A stretch of 64,000 nt of DNA from Bradyrhizobium ottawaense (GTDB taxonomy: Bacteria > Pseudomonadota > Alphaproteobacteria > Rhizobiales > Xanthobacteraceae). The DNA lies in the NCBI RefSeq assembly GCF_002278135.3, contig NZ_CP029425.2, positions 6,796,001 to 6,860,000 of the forward strand, in the 5' to 3' direction. The notes under the pieces were generated by a model. That model was not told where the DNA came from, made no database searches, and was given only the letters and a program-made list of their open reading frames with translations. The position numbers and the translations under genes are program-made. Below are positions 42,754 to 50,845 of this stretch, piece after piece. Positions within the stretch are counted from its first letter, which is position 1, and every line of letters begins with the position of its first letter.

Positions 42754-43779
42754 TCACCGCGCCTCTTCAAATCCGGCCAGCACCGAGGTCAGGTTCGCGC
42801 CCAGAATATCCGAGAGATAACCGCCCTCCTGCACGAACACGGTCGGCAGGCCCATCCTGGCGATGGCCTGGCCGATGCGGCGGAAGCCGGGCGTGGTGAC
42901 GGCCAATCCCTTGAGCGGATCATGCTCGGAGGCATCGAGGCCGAGCGCGATGACGAGCGCGCCGGGCGCAAAGGACTCGATTGCCTTGCGCGCGACGTCC
43001 ATCGCCTGGATGTAGCCGTCATCGCCGGTGCCGATGGCGAGCGGGATGTTGAGATTGGTGCCGAGGCCGGGCCCCTCGCCGCGCTCATGGGCATAGCCCC
43101 ACACATAGGGATAGTAGGCAATGGGATCGGCGTGGATCGACACCGTGTAGACGTCGGGCCGGGCGTAGAAGATGCCTTGCGTGCCGTTGCCGTGATGGAC
43201 GTCGACGTCGAGGATCACGACGCGCTCGTGCTTCTGCCGCAGATGCGCCGCGGCGATCGCGCTGTTGTTGAGGAAGCAGAAGCCGCCGGCCATGTCGCGA
43301 TAGGCGTGATGACCGGGCGGACGGCAGAGCGCATAGGTCGCATCCTCACCATCCATCACCATCTGCGCGGCGGTGACCGCAACATCCGTCGCGGCGCAGG
43401 CCGCAGCCCAGGTGCCCGGACCGATCGGCGCCGCGGTGTCGGCGGTGTGCCAGCCGAGCTTGCCGACGATGTGGGTCGGATAGGTCGCAGCGTGGCGCAC
43501 CGGATGGATGTTGCCGATCATCTCCGGACCGGAATCGCCGAGCGCGGTCCAGGCGTCCCAGGCTTCGCTCAGGAACGACAGATATTCCGGACTGTGAATG
43601 CGCGCGCGAGGGCCCTGTCCGAATGTGGTCGGCTCGACCAGCTGGTGCTTGCCGTCCTTCAACCCCTTCAGCAGGCGGTCGGCGCGCTCCGGCTGCTCGG
43701 TGGTGCGCTTGACGACACCGCGAACCAGGAAGAATTGCGGATCGTGGCTGCGGTGCAGTTCGGTATGGACGGCTTTCAC
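42754..43779 (-). CDS. Histone deacetylase family protein (acetylpolyamine amidohydrolase-like)
   Basis: This 341-residue zinc hydrolase has the family's charge relay and metal sites: LCRPPGHHAYRDMAGGFCFLNN (read in parts), VVILDVDVHHGNGTQG, SIHADP and VIALGLDASEHDPL. Bacterial members deacetylate acetylpolyamines or other acetylated amines, and the early MKAVHTELHRSHDPQFF is typical of the acetylpolyamine group. The start is a GTG at 43779. Polyamine-like catabolic genes lie 7 kb away (PuuB-like oxidase, aminotransferase), which may be a functional link. No signal peptide is seen. Confidence 0.9.
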   Translation of the reverse strand: MKAVHTELHRSHDPQFFLVRGVVKRTTEQPERADRLLKGLKDGKHQLVEPTTFGQGPRARIHSPEYLSFLSEAWDAWTALGDSGPEMIGNIHPVRHAATYPTHIVGKLGWHTADTAAPIGPGTWAAACAATDVAVTAAQMVMDGEDATYALCRPPGHHAYRDMAGGFCFLNNSAIAAAHLRQKHERVVILDVDVHHGNGTQGIFYARPDVYTVSIHADPIAYYPYVWGYAHERGEGPGLGTNLNIPLAIGTGDDGYIQAMDVARKAIESFAPGALVIALGLDASEHDPLKGLAVTTPGFRRIGQAIARMGLPTVFVQEGGYLSDILGANLTSVLAGFEEAR

Positions 43780-43814
43780 TCAAACACTCCGTGCTTGCAT
43801 GCTCTGGTCTTGAG

Positions 43815-43858
43815 GCGTTTTCTTCACGCGAACCGGTATCCACTTCGCTCGAAAACGC
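43815..43858. repeat. Intergenic repeat with GCGTTTTC/GAAAACGC ends
   Basis: The element begins GCGTTTTCTTCACGCGAACC and ends CACTTCGCTCGAAAACGC, so the ends form an 8-bp inverted repeat and the inner ACGCGAAC/CTTCGCT parts are imperfectly complementary. I recall near-identical elements between genes in many rhizobia. It lies 36 bp upstream of the deacetylase start. No other copy was seen in this window. Confidence 0.6.
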
Positions 43859-43958
43859 TTTGAGGCGTTGCCACAGACGTCTTGATCGCTGCGGCGGCCA
43901 GATGCAAGCAAGAAGAATGCCGTCTCGCCCTGCGGCGGAAGCAGATCGCAATCGGCGC

Positions 43959-44900
43959 TCAGCAGCGCCCGCGCTGCAGGCAGTGCTCGCGGCCCGGCTG
44001 ATCGGTGCGGAAGGACTCGATGAAGCCGCCCTGACGCTGGGTGACGAAGACGGTCTTGCCGTCGCTGCCGCCGAAGGCGAGGTTGGTCGGCTCCTTGGCC
44101 TTCAGCGCGATCTCCCGCTCGACCGCGCCGTTCGGCTTCATCAGCGCGATCGTGCCCTTGAGAATGCGCGCGACGTAGAGCCGGCCGGCAACGTCGGTGC
44201 GCAGCCCGTCGACGGTGTCGGGCTGAAACGCCTTGACGAGTTTTGCAGCCGTCAGCTCGTTGCCGTTGATCGCATAGGACCAGATCTGGCCGCTGTTGGA
44301 TTCGCCGACATAGAGCGTCTTGCCGTCAGGGCTGAGATCGATGCCGTTGGTGGTGCCCATCGCGCGCGGCGCCGACATGATCTGTCCCTGCACCGTGCCG
44401 TCGGCGGCTTTCGTAATCCGCCAGATATGGCCTTCCCGGCCCTTCCAGTTCGGATCGCTCGCATAGATCGTGCCCTCGCGGGCGATCGTGATGTCGTTGG
44501 GCTGGTTCATCTCGTCGGAGTGAAACCAGATGCCCGGCTCGGTCGTCCCCTTCGCAATCGCGAAGATGTTGTGCTTCTTGTAGTCGGCGATGAACATGGT
44601 GCCGCTCCGGTCGAAGCGGATGGCGTTGCCGACACTGCCATCGGGCAGCGCCGTGAACGGCTCCGACGCGGTGCCGCCGGCGGGCAGCCGGCCGATGGTG
44701 CCGGGCCTGCCGAGATTGACCACGAACAAATTGCCCTCGAGGTCAGCCGCCGGGCCCTCGATGCCGAAGGTGTATTCGCCGGGAGGCGTCACCTGCGCAC
44801 TCTCGAACAGCTTCGTTTCCGCATGGGCGGACGCAGCCGCGACGGCGAGTAGGACGCTACTGCACAGGCACCAGAAATTCCTGCCGGATGTAATAGCCAT
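43959..44900 (-). CDS. Periplasmic SMP-30/gluconolactonase-like propeller protein
   Basis: This 313-residue exported protein has a signal peptide (residues 1-28, ending ASAHA) and a six-bladed propeller with repeated motifs NLFVVNLG, GTMFIADYKKHNIFAI, GTIYASDPNW, KTLYVGESNSGQIW and GRLYVARI. Relatives hydrolyse sugar lactones with a bound metal. The ATG at 44900 overlaps the upstream dehydrogenase gene by 44 bases. A lactonase next to a sugar dehydrogenase makes sense, because the dehydrogenase oxidises an aldose to a lactone in the periplasm and this protein could open it. That link is inferred. Confidence 0.84.
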   Translation of the reverse strand: MAITSGRNFWCLCSSVLLAVAAASAHAETKLFESAQVTPPGEYTFGIEGPAADLEGNLFVVNLGRPGTIGRLPAGGTASEPFTALPDGSVGNAIRFDRSGTMFIADYKKHNIFAIAKGTTEPGIWFHSDEMNQPNDITIAREGTIYASDPNWKGREGHIWRITKAADGTVQGQIMSAPRAMGTTNGIDLSPDGKTLYVGESNSGQIWSYAINGNELTAAKLVKAFQPDTVDGLRTDVAGRLYVARILKGTIALMKPNGAVEREIALKAKEPTNLAFGGSDGKTVFVTQRQGGFIESFRTDQPGREHCLQRGRC

Positions 44901-46929
44901 CGCCGTCGGTGCACTCGCCATTCAAATAGGGATCGGCCGGCCGGAAGAATCGGCTGAAGCCGGGTTTGTCTACAGCGCTCCTTTGTGTCACGACAACGAC
45001 CTTTCCGGCCGGTATTTCGCCGCATTCCTTGCTGGTTTTGCCAAAGAACTTGCGCTGCGGCGGGCCCGGCTTGATCCGCATCCGCGTACCCGGAACCATT
45101 GTCGCGACGAGCAGATCCGCGGTGTCCAGCAGACGTCTGTAGCCGGGCTCGGTCTTCGGCAGGCTCTCGCCGCCCGGCGGCATCAGCTTCTCCGCGCCGA
45201 GACCGCGCAGCCGCGTGCGCAGCTTGCCGGCGTCGGGATCGCCGGGATAGATCCAGCCGTCCTGCGAAAGCATGAAGCGGAGCACCGCCACATCCTTCTC
45301 CGCCTCCGATTGGCCGCCCTTCAAGCCGAAATCGGAATGGCAGCCGACGCAATGCTTCTCGACGAGGCCTTTGCGCAGCGTGGTCAGCCGGGCGCTGTTC
45401 TGCGCATCCCTGGCGACGAAGGCCGCGAGCTGATCGATCATCGCCTGGCTGCGCATGTCGCACGGCAGCGGCGGCGGCGGATCACCCGCGGCACGATCGA
45501 TCCGGATCACCGTCTGGTTCTTGTCCTCGACCAGCCAGATCGCGCCGTCTTCCGCGACCGTCATGCCGACCGGCGCCCCTTGCGGCCGCGCGCCGTTGAC
45601 GCGGTGCCAGCCTGCGATCAGCTCGTCGAACGGCGCGGCGGCGACCTCGCCGGCGTCGGACTGAAAACTGCGCACCGGATCCGCGGCGCAACTGACGTGG
45701 TAGCGCACCGGCGCGGGGGAAGGCTTGGGGAAGCCGCGATCGTCGACGTCGTAGACGAGGACGCGGCTTCCGGTCGGACGATATCCGTGGAGGCCGACCA
45801 GCAGCTTGCCCTCCAGCTCCGGAAATTTGCTGCCATGATAATAGAGCATCGCGAGCGGCGCGCCGTGCGGCGGCATCAGCGAGAGCGGCGGCTTGTAGAG
45901 CGCGTTGGCCGTGCAGAGCGATTTGTAGAGCCCGCCTTGCAGCACGTTCCTGAATTCCGGGCTCGGCGTCGACAGATCGTAGCAATAGGGCCAGCCATAG
46001 TGCCTGCCCTGCTCGATCGCGTTGATCTCCTCGTTCGGCTTGAAGATGTCGGGCAAGTCGCGGCTGTTCTCGCCCTGCAGGAAGGCGTAGCCGGCCTCGG
46101 GAAACTTCGGATGCAGCGCCAGCGCCATCGAATTGCGCAAGCCTCGCGCATAGACGGTGTGCGGCGGATCGGCATCGCCGGGCTTCAGCGCCGGGAAGAC
46201 ACCACCCGGGGGCGGCGTGAACAGCCAGATTGCTGCCATCGCGAAAGCGCCCTCGGCCGCCGCGCAAGGCTTTGTGATTGGCGCCGGCGTGATGCAGTCG
46301 TCGCTGTGCGAGCCGACATTGACGAATAGCCGTCCGTTCCAGTCGAAGACAAACTGCTTGAGCGGATGCGCGCTCTCCTGGAGCCTTGTGCCGTCGGGCA
46401 GCGTGATCCGGCGGCCCGGCATATGACGGATGATGGTCTCGACCGTGCCGCGCGGATTGTCGGCGATGGGATCGAACCGGAAGATGGTCTCGGCGGTCGA
46501 GGCGTAGAGCTTCCTGTCCGGACCGATGGCGAGGCCGAACGGATATTCGATTCCCGCCAGGAGCTCCCTGAACCGCTGGCCCTGGGCCGCGCGCGGATCG
46601 AGCAGCAACAGCCGTCCGTCGGTGTGGCCCCAGCCGCCCATGTCGGCCACCACGAACAGCTCCCGGCCCGGCAGCTGGACGATCGCGCGCGGGAATTTCA
46701 GGCCATCCTCTTCGCTGGCGACGAGCCCGGCGCAAAATCCGGCCTTCATGTCGATCTGGATCCTGGGAAAAGCGAGATCGCCATTGCCGCAGGTTTCCGC
46801 GCCGATCGCATAGCCGCTGCGGCGGAGCGGCTCCGATGACGCCGCCGAGGCGAGCCCAAGCAGGGCCGCCAACACCCCCGCACACGCGCGCAGGCTTCGG
46901 CGTTCACGCCTGGATGTGAAGTAGCTCAC
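44857..46929 (-). CDS. PQQ-dependent sugar dehydrogenase (aldose/sorbosone type) with C-terminal cytochrome c domain
   Basis: This 690-residue exported enzyme begins with an Arg-rich signal sequence (residues 1-30, FTSRRERRSLRACAG then a hydrophobic run). The middle is a glucose/sorbosone dehydrogenase propeller: FVVADMGGWGH, PFGLAIGPDRKLYAS, GRLFVNVGSHSDDC and the late VAEDGAIWLVEDKN. The C-terminal 190 residues contain one haem-c site (EKHCVGCHSDFG), so electrons pass directly to the respiratory chain. The GTG at 46929 is chosen for the GGGGGG site and because it opens the signal sequence; an ATG at 46995 is the alternative. Longer upstream frames are antisense to the DUF6894 gene. Confidence 0.85.
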   Translation of the reverse strand: MSYFTSRRERRSLRACAGVLAALLGLASAASSEPLRRSGYAIGAETCGNGDLAFPRIQIDMKAGFCAGLVASEEDGLKFPRAIVQLPGRELFVVADMGGWGHTDGRLLLLDPRAAQGQRFRELLAGIEYPFGLAIGPDRKLYASTAETIFRFDPIADNPRGTVETIIRHMPGRRITLPDGTRLQESAHPLKQFVFDWNGRLFVNVGSHSDDCITPAPITKPCAAAEGAFAMAAIWLFTPPPGGVFPALKPGDADPPHTVYARGLRNSMALALHPKFPEAGYAFLQGENSRDLPDIFKPNEEINAIEQGRHYGWPYCYDLSTPSPEFRNVLQGGLYKSLCTANALYKPPLSLMPPHGAPLAMLYYHGSKFPELEGKLLVGLHGYRPTGSRVLVYDVDDRGFPKPSPAPVRYHVSCAADPVRSFQSDAGEVAAAPFDELIAGWHRVNGARPQGAPVGMTVAEDGAIWLVEDKNQTVIRIDRAAGDPPPPLPCDMRSQAMIDQLAAFVARDAQNSARLTTLRKGLVEKHCVGCHSDFGLKGGQSEAEKDVAVLRFMLSQDGWIYPGDPDAGKLRTRLRGLGAEKLMPPGGESLPKTEPGYRRLLDTADLLVATMVPGTRMRIKPGPPQRKFFGKTSKECGEIPAGKVVVVTQRSAVDKPGFSRFFRPADPYLNGECTDGDGYYIRQEFLVPVQ

Positions 46930-47136
46930 GGCGGCCCCCCAGATTTCCCCCGAAAAAGCTGTTTCATGCCGTCCGAACGCCGTCCAGCCGAACATCACTC
47001 GCCTGTGATTAAACCTGTAACGACCTCTGAGCCGACCAATATCCGTAGATTCCCTTACCGGGCTCGACCCGAATGTTTCGCGAAGGCTTCGGGTGGTATC
47101 GATTTGCCATCCAAGTTGCTCCGCCAGGAGGCGCAT

Positions 47137-47370
47137 ATGGTCCAGGTCTATTTTCACTGCTCCAACACCGAGGGCACGCTGATCGACCGCTACGGCGCCG
47201 CCGTCTCCAATCTCACGGAGGCGCGCGACCGTGCCTCCCAGATCATGAATTCGATGATCCAGACGCCCGGCGCTGAAGACTGGCGCGATTGGGTGATCCA
47301 TGTCAGCGGCTCCGACGGCGAGGATCTGTTCGATCTTCCCTTCACCGCCATGCTCGGCAAGCCGCATTGA
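47137..47370 (+). CDS. DUF6894 family protein
   Basis: This 77-residue soluble protein starts MVQVYFHCSNTEGTLIDRYG and has the family layout of short beta strands, a helix (EARDRASQIMNSMIQ) and the end DLFDLPFTAML. DUF6894 proteins are abundant in rhizobia and have no known function. The ATG at 47137 is chosen because the family begins with this xxYFHC strand and the longer frame upstream does not match. The gene is divergent from the sugar dehydrogenase gene. Confidence 0.82.
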   Translation: MVQVYFHCSNTEGTLIDRYGAAVSNLTEARDRASQIMNSMIQTPGAEDWRDWVIHVSGSDGEDLFDLPFTAMLGKPH

Positions 47371-47379
47371 GGTGATGTC

Positions 47380-47556
47380 ATGTTGCTCGCTTCACTGAGC
47401 CTGTTCCGCCAGCCCGTGAACTTCGTCGCCGCCAAATGGCAGACGCTGATCAGGGTCGCGGGCGACCCCTACCGCCCCGAGTTGCACTACATGCGCGGGC
47501 CGGGCCCCAAATGGCGCGCCAAGTATCAGGGCAGCCGGCTGAACCGCTCGCTCTGA
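47380..47556 (+). CDS. Small hypothetical protein, 58 aa
   Basis: An ATG 9 bases after the DUF6894 stop opens a 58-codon frame reading MLLASLSLFRQPVNFVAAKW and ending GSRLNRSL before TGA at 47554. The composition is balanced, and a GAGGTGA site precedes the start. The first half is mildly hydrophobic and the second half is basic. It is probably cotranslated with DUF6894. It resembles no family I can name, and the short length keeps confidence moderate. Confidence 0.55.
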   Translation: MLLASLSLFRQPVNFVAAKWQTLIRVAGDPYRPELHYMRGPGPKWRAKYQGSRLNRSL

Positions 47557-47596
47557 GCGCTACGGCCTCGCCGCTTCCAACTCCGTCTCTCCTTCG

Positions 47597-47713
47597 TCAT
47601 GGCCGGGCTTGTCCCGGCCATCTACGTTTTTGGACGTGGGTCAAAGACGTGGATGCCGGACATAGGCGAGCGTAAGCGACGCCGTCCTTCGGACGGCTAT
47701 GCCTGGGCATGAC
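47597..47713. repeat. Palindromic intergenic repeat (CATGGCCGGGCTTGTCCCG type), copy 2
   Basis: This starts with the same TCATGGCCGGGCTTGTCCCG arm as at 42645 and ends with TGCCTGGGCATGA, enclosing GGATGCCGGACATAGGCGAG and a GCCGTCCTTCGGACGGC hairpin. It lies between the DUF6894 operon and the convergent enoyl-CoA hydratase gene, where it may end transcription on both strands. Confidence 0.8.
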
Positions 47714-47736
47714 GAGTAGGGCAAGCGGTCCCTACC

Positions 47737-48510
47737 TCACCTCCCGGTAAACGTAGCCTTGCGCTTCTCAACGAAGGCATTGCGCCCCTCGATCGCGTCC
47801 GCGCTCTTGCGAACCACCGCCTGGAGCTCGATCTCGCGGCGGAATTGCGCCTCGTAGGTCGCATGCTCGCTCTCCTCGACGAGCAGGCGCGTTGCCACCA
47901 AAGCGCGTGTCGGGCCCTCCGCCAGACGGCGCGCCAGAATCAGCGCCTCGTCCATCAGCTTCGCGTCGTCCACGACCTGCCGCACCAGGCCGATCTCCTG
48001 GGCCCGTTCGGCCGTCAGCGGCTCGTTCAGCAGCATCAGCTCGAGGGCGCGCTGGCGACCGATCAGCCGCGGCAACAGCCAGGTCGAGCCGAGATCCGGC
48101 ACCAGCGCGATGCGGCTGAACACCTGGATGAAGCTCGCCGACCGCGCCGCCACGATCATGTCGCCGGCCATCGCCAGGCTGAAGCCGCCGCCGGCCGCGA
48201 CGCCATTGACGGCGACGACGACGGGCACGCGGCATTCGCGCAGCGCCTTGAAGGCGGGCCAGTAGAGGCGCATGACGCCGGCAGCAAGATCCTCACCCAG
48301 CGCTTCCGACGCCTTCAAATTCTGTCCTGAGCAAAAACCGCGCCCCGCGCCAGTGAGGATCAGGGCTCGAATACCCTCGTCCTGCGCCATCTCGCCGATG
48401 GCGGCGGCGAGCGCGCCGAGCAGGTCCGGCGTCATCGCGTTCAGGCTCGCCGGCTCGTCCAGCGTCAGGATCCCGACCGCGCCATCCCGCGCCTGTTTCA
48501 CACCAGCCAT
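47737..48510 (-). CDS. Enoyl-CoA hydratase/isomerase (PaaG-like)
   Basis: This 257-residue crotonase-fold enzyme hydrates or isomerises an enoyl-CoA thioester. Visible features are the oxyanion-hole segments GRGFCSGQNLK and NGVAAGGGFSLAMAGD, and the RIALVPDLGSTWLLPRLIG region. In this subfamily the Asp in PDLGS takes the place of the second glutamate, as in PaaG/PaaB ring-isomerase relatives. The ATG at 48510 begins MAGVKQARDGAVGIL, matching the family, and the upstream extension does not. It is divergent from the gamma-glutamyltransferase-like gene. No other phenylacetate genes are present. Confidence 0.88.
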   Translation of the reverse strand: MAGVKQARDGAVGILTLDEPASLNAMTPDLLGALAAAIGEMAQDEGIRALILTGAGRGFCSGQNLKASEALGEDLAAGVMRLYWPAFKALRECRVPVVVAVNGVAAGGGFSLAMAGDMIVAARSASFIQVFSRIALVPDLGSTWLLPRLIGRQRALELMLLNEPLTAERAQEIGLVRQVVDDAKLMDEALILARRLAEGPTRALVATRLLVEESEHATYEAQFRREIELQAVVRKSADAIEGRNAFVEKRKATFTGR

Positions 48511-48631
48511 GTCGCGTCTCCCTTTGGATTTTCTCGTTGGCGGCAATGTGCCATCCTTCGCACGTCCCGCCAATGCCGAGCTGCCGCGCCAGCACAGCTG
48601 GCGCCAGAACAACAGAGATCAAGACGACATC

Positions 48632-50221
48632 ATGCCTCATCAGTTCAGCCTCAACCAAACCGTCCGCAAACCCGCCGTCACCTCCAAGGGCGGCATCGTC
48701 GCCTCGCAATCGCGGCGAGCGGCCGAAGTCGGGGCGCAGGTGCTGGCGGCGGGCGGTGACTGCGTGGACGCGATTGTGGCGACCACCATGGCGCTGAATG
48801 TGCTGGAGCCCTGGAATAGCGGCATCGGCGGCGGCGGTGCGATGGTGCTCTACCGCGCCAGGGAAAATCGCTTTGAGGTGATCGACTACGGCATGTGCGC
48901 GCCGCAGAGCCTGCGCGTTGCCGACTATCCGCTCAGCGGCGAAGGCGCGGCGTCCGATCTCTTTCCCTGGCCGCGGGTGAAGGACGATCGCAACATCCAC
49001 GGCCCCGGGTCGATCGCCGTGCCCGGCGTCGTCGCCGGGATGGAAGAGGCGCATCGCCGTTACGCCAAGATGCCGTGGAAGGATCTGGTCGCGCCGGCAG
49101 CCAGGCTCGCCGGCGAAGGCCTGCTGGTCGATTGGTGGACCACGGTGACGATCTCGGGCTCGGCCGCCGATCTCAGGCGCTATTCCGCCAGCGCGGCGGC
49201 GTTCCTGAAGGATGGGCTGCCGCCGAGCGCGCCATGGGGCATCAAGGCCGAGACGCGGCTGCCGCAGGACACGCTGAAAGCGACGCTGTCGCATCTCGCC
49301 GAGGCCGGACCGCGCGATTTCTACCAGGGCGATCTCGCCAGGAGCATCGCCTCCGACATCAAGGCCGATGGCGGTTCGCTGTCGGTCGAGGACCTCGCCG
49401 CCTTCCGCGCGCATCTGCGCGAGCCGCTGGCGATCCCGTATCGCGGCGGCAAGGTGTATGCGACGCCAGAGCTCACGGCCGGGCCCACCATGGCACACGC
49501 GCTGCGCCTGTTGCAGCAGAGCCTGAAGCCGGCAAGCGCGCCGGACGCAGCCGCCTATGTCGAATATGCGCTCGCTCTGCAAGCGGCCTTCCGCGAGCGG
49601 CTCAAGGACATGGGCGATGCCGACGGCAAACGCTCGCTCGGTGCGGAATATCTGGCGCCCGCCTGCACCACGCATTTCTCCGTGGTCGACCGACACGGCA
49701 ACATCGCCGCGGTGACGCAGACGCTGCTCTCGTCCTTTGGCTCGAGATATGTGACGCCGCACACCGGCATCGCCATGAACAACGGCATCATGTGGTTCGA
49801 TCCGACACCGGGCACCACCAATTCGCTCGCACCCGGCAAGCGCTGCCTCTGCAACTACACGCCCGTCATCGCCGAGACCAGGGACGGCAAGCGGCTCGCG
49901 GTCGGCGCCTCAGGCGGCCGCCGCATCCTGCCGTCGGTGATGCAGCTCCTGTCGTTCGCGATGGACTTCGGCATGGACCTCGATGCCGCCATCCACCAGC
50001 CGCGCATCGACGCCAGCGAGGGCGCGGTGGTGATCGGCGATGCTCGCTTGCCTGGGGACGTGCGCAAGACGCTGGGCTCGCGCTTCGACTATGAAGAGAC
50101 CCGCGTGCAGGCCTTGCCGCAAAAATTCGCCTGCCCGAGCGTGGTGATGCGCGAGGGCGACACGAATTCCGGCGCGGTCGAGATCTTTCAGCCCTGGGCC
50201 GAGGCGGTGGCAGAAGCCTGA
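48632..50221 (+). CDS. Gamma-glutamyltransferase family protein
   Basis: This 529-residue Ntn hydrolase of the gamma-glutamyltransferase family is expected to self-cleave before Thr346 in CTTHFSVVDRHGN, leaving that Thr as the nucleophile. Other family marks are GGIVASQSRRAAEVGAQVLA, NSGIGGGGAMVLY and GASGGRRILPSVMQ. There is no obvious signal peptide, so it may be cytosolic, unlike the periplasmic glutathione-degrading enzymes; related members act on oxamate or cephalosporin-type amides. The ATG at 48632 is chosen since upstream sequence does not match. It is flanked by a CoA-pathway gene and the amine island. Confidence 0.88.
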   Translation: MPHQFSLNQTVRKPAVTSKGGIVASQSRRAAEVGAQVLAAGGDCVDAIVATTMALNVLEPWNSGIGGGGAMVLYRARENRFEVIDYGMCAPQSLRVADYPLSGEGAASDLFPWPRVKDDRNIHGPGSIAVPGVVAGMEEAHRRYAKMPWKDLVAPAARLAGEGLLVDWWTTVTISGSAADLRRYSASAAAFLKDGLPPSAPWGIKAETRLPQDTLKATLSHLAEAGPRDFYQGDLARSIASDIKADGGSLSVEDLAAFRAHLREPLAIPYRGGKVYATPELTAGPTMAHALRLLQQSLKPASAPDAAAYVEYALALQAAFRERLKDMGDADGKRSLGAEYLAPACTTHFSVVDRHGNIAAVTQTLLSSFGSRYVTPHTGIAMNNGIMWFDPTPGTTNSLAPGKRCLCNYTPVIAETRDGKRLAVGASGGRRILPSVMQLLSFAMDFGMDLDAAIHQPRIDASEGAVVIGDARLPGDVRKTLGSRFDYEETRVQALPQKFACPSVVMREGDTNSGAVEIFQPWAEAVAEA

Positions 50222-50526
50222 GCGTTCGTCGAATAAGAAGCGGGCGCTAGCAGAGACGCGCAACTGCTTCAACGGGTCATCGCGCCCACGCGGCCACGAC
50301 GCGAGCCTCTCTCGTGTCCCGGACGCGCTGCAGCGTTCTTACGCTGCTGCGCAGCGTCCGGGGCACGCTCGACGCGCAGATCAGTGCCAGACTGCGCCAG
50401 CTTGCGTTGATTCGATGCGCCATCGCGCATCTCCGCGAGCGTCACGACTCCTCCACATTCGCAAGGAACTTACCTACCCGTCGTTCATTGATTGAACGGA
50501 CAAATGCGCTCGCCCCAGTGGAGGAC
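50222..50526. other. Intergenic region upstream of the His-rich peptide gene
   Basis: These 305 bases contain no supported gene. They include the palindromic repeat at 50314-50366. The last 60 bases before the next ATG are less GC-rich (TTCATTGATTGAACGG contains a small inverted repeat) and probably carry the promoter, but no confident -35/-10 pair was found. Confidence 0.5.
50314..50366. repeat. GTGTCCCGGACGC palindromic intergenic repeat
   Basis: GTGTCCCGGACGC at 50314 is answered by GCGTCCGGGGCAC ending at 50366, with CGCTGCAGCG and CTGCTGCGCAG between, forming a long imperfect hairpin. Elements of this look are common between Bradyrhizobium genes. There is one copy here. Confidence 0.6.
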
Positions 50527-50790
50527 ATGATGAAGAAACTTGCGCTCGCCGCGTCGCTGATCCTTGCAGCCGGCCTCACATTCACCAGTCCTGCCCTGGC
50601 CAAGGGCGGCCATGGTGGCGGACATGGAGGCGGACATGGAGGCGGACATGGGCACGGCCATGGTCATGATCATGGTCATTCGATGGGCCATCATCACCAC
50701 GGCTCACCGCCCGGATGGTCGCGCGGACGCAAGGTCGGCTGGCGCGGTCACGGGTGCCCGCCCGGCCTGTGGAAACAAGGCCGCTGCTGA
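50527..50790 (+). CDS. Secreted His/Gly-rich small protein
   Basis: This 87-residue protein has a signal peptide (residues 1-25, ending SPALA). The mature part consists of GGHGGGHGGGHGGGHGHG-type repeats followed by HDHGHSMGHHHHG and a conserved-looking tail GWRGHGCPPGLWKQGRC with two cysteines. About 17 histidines in 60 residues point to binding of nickel, copper or zinc in the periplasm. The start is the first of two adjacent ATG codons after GTGGAGG. The Gly-His repeat could expand or shrink by slippage. No metal transporter gene is adjacent. Confidence 0.75.
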   Translation: MMKKLALAASLILAAGLTFTSPALAKGGHGGGHGGGHGGGHGHGHGHDHGHSMGHHHHGSPPGWSRGRKVGWRGHGCPPGLWKQGRC

Positions 50791-50813
50791 AGTCGGATAT
50801 CTGCCAATGATGC

Positions 50814-50843
50814 AAGGCGCCGCTCCTGACCGGGCGACGCCTT
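50814..50843. terminator. Terminator-like inverted repeat between convergent genes
   Basis: AAGGCG (50814-50819) pairs with CGCCTT (50838-50843), with further GCGCC/GGGCG pairing possible inside. It sits between the stops of the His-rich gene and the convergent oxidase gene and ends in CTTCTT, so it could terminate rightward transcripts. Confidence 0.45.
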
Positions 50844-50845
50844 CT

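Noticed and set aside
46930..47367. N-terminal extension of the sugar dehydrogenase to 836 residues
   Set aside because: The added part is antisense to the DUF6894 gene and precedes an otherwise normal signal sequence, so the GTG at 46929 is preferred.
50460..50500. Possible EcfG-type stress promoter (GGAAC ... CGTT) before the His-rich gene
   Set aside because: GGAAC and CGTT are present, but only 12 bases separate them where about 16-17 are needed.
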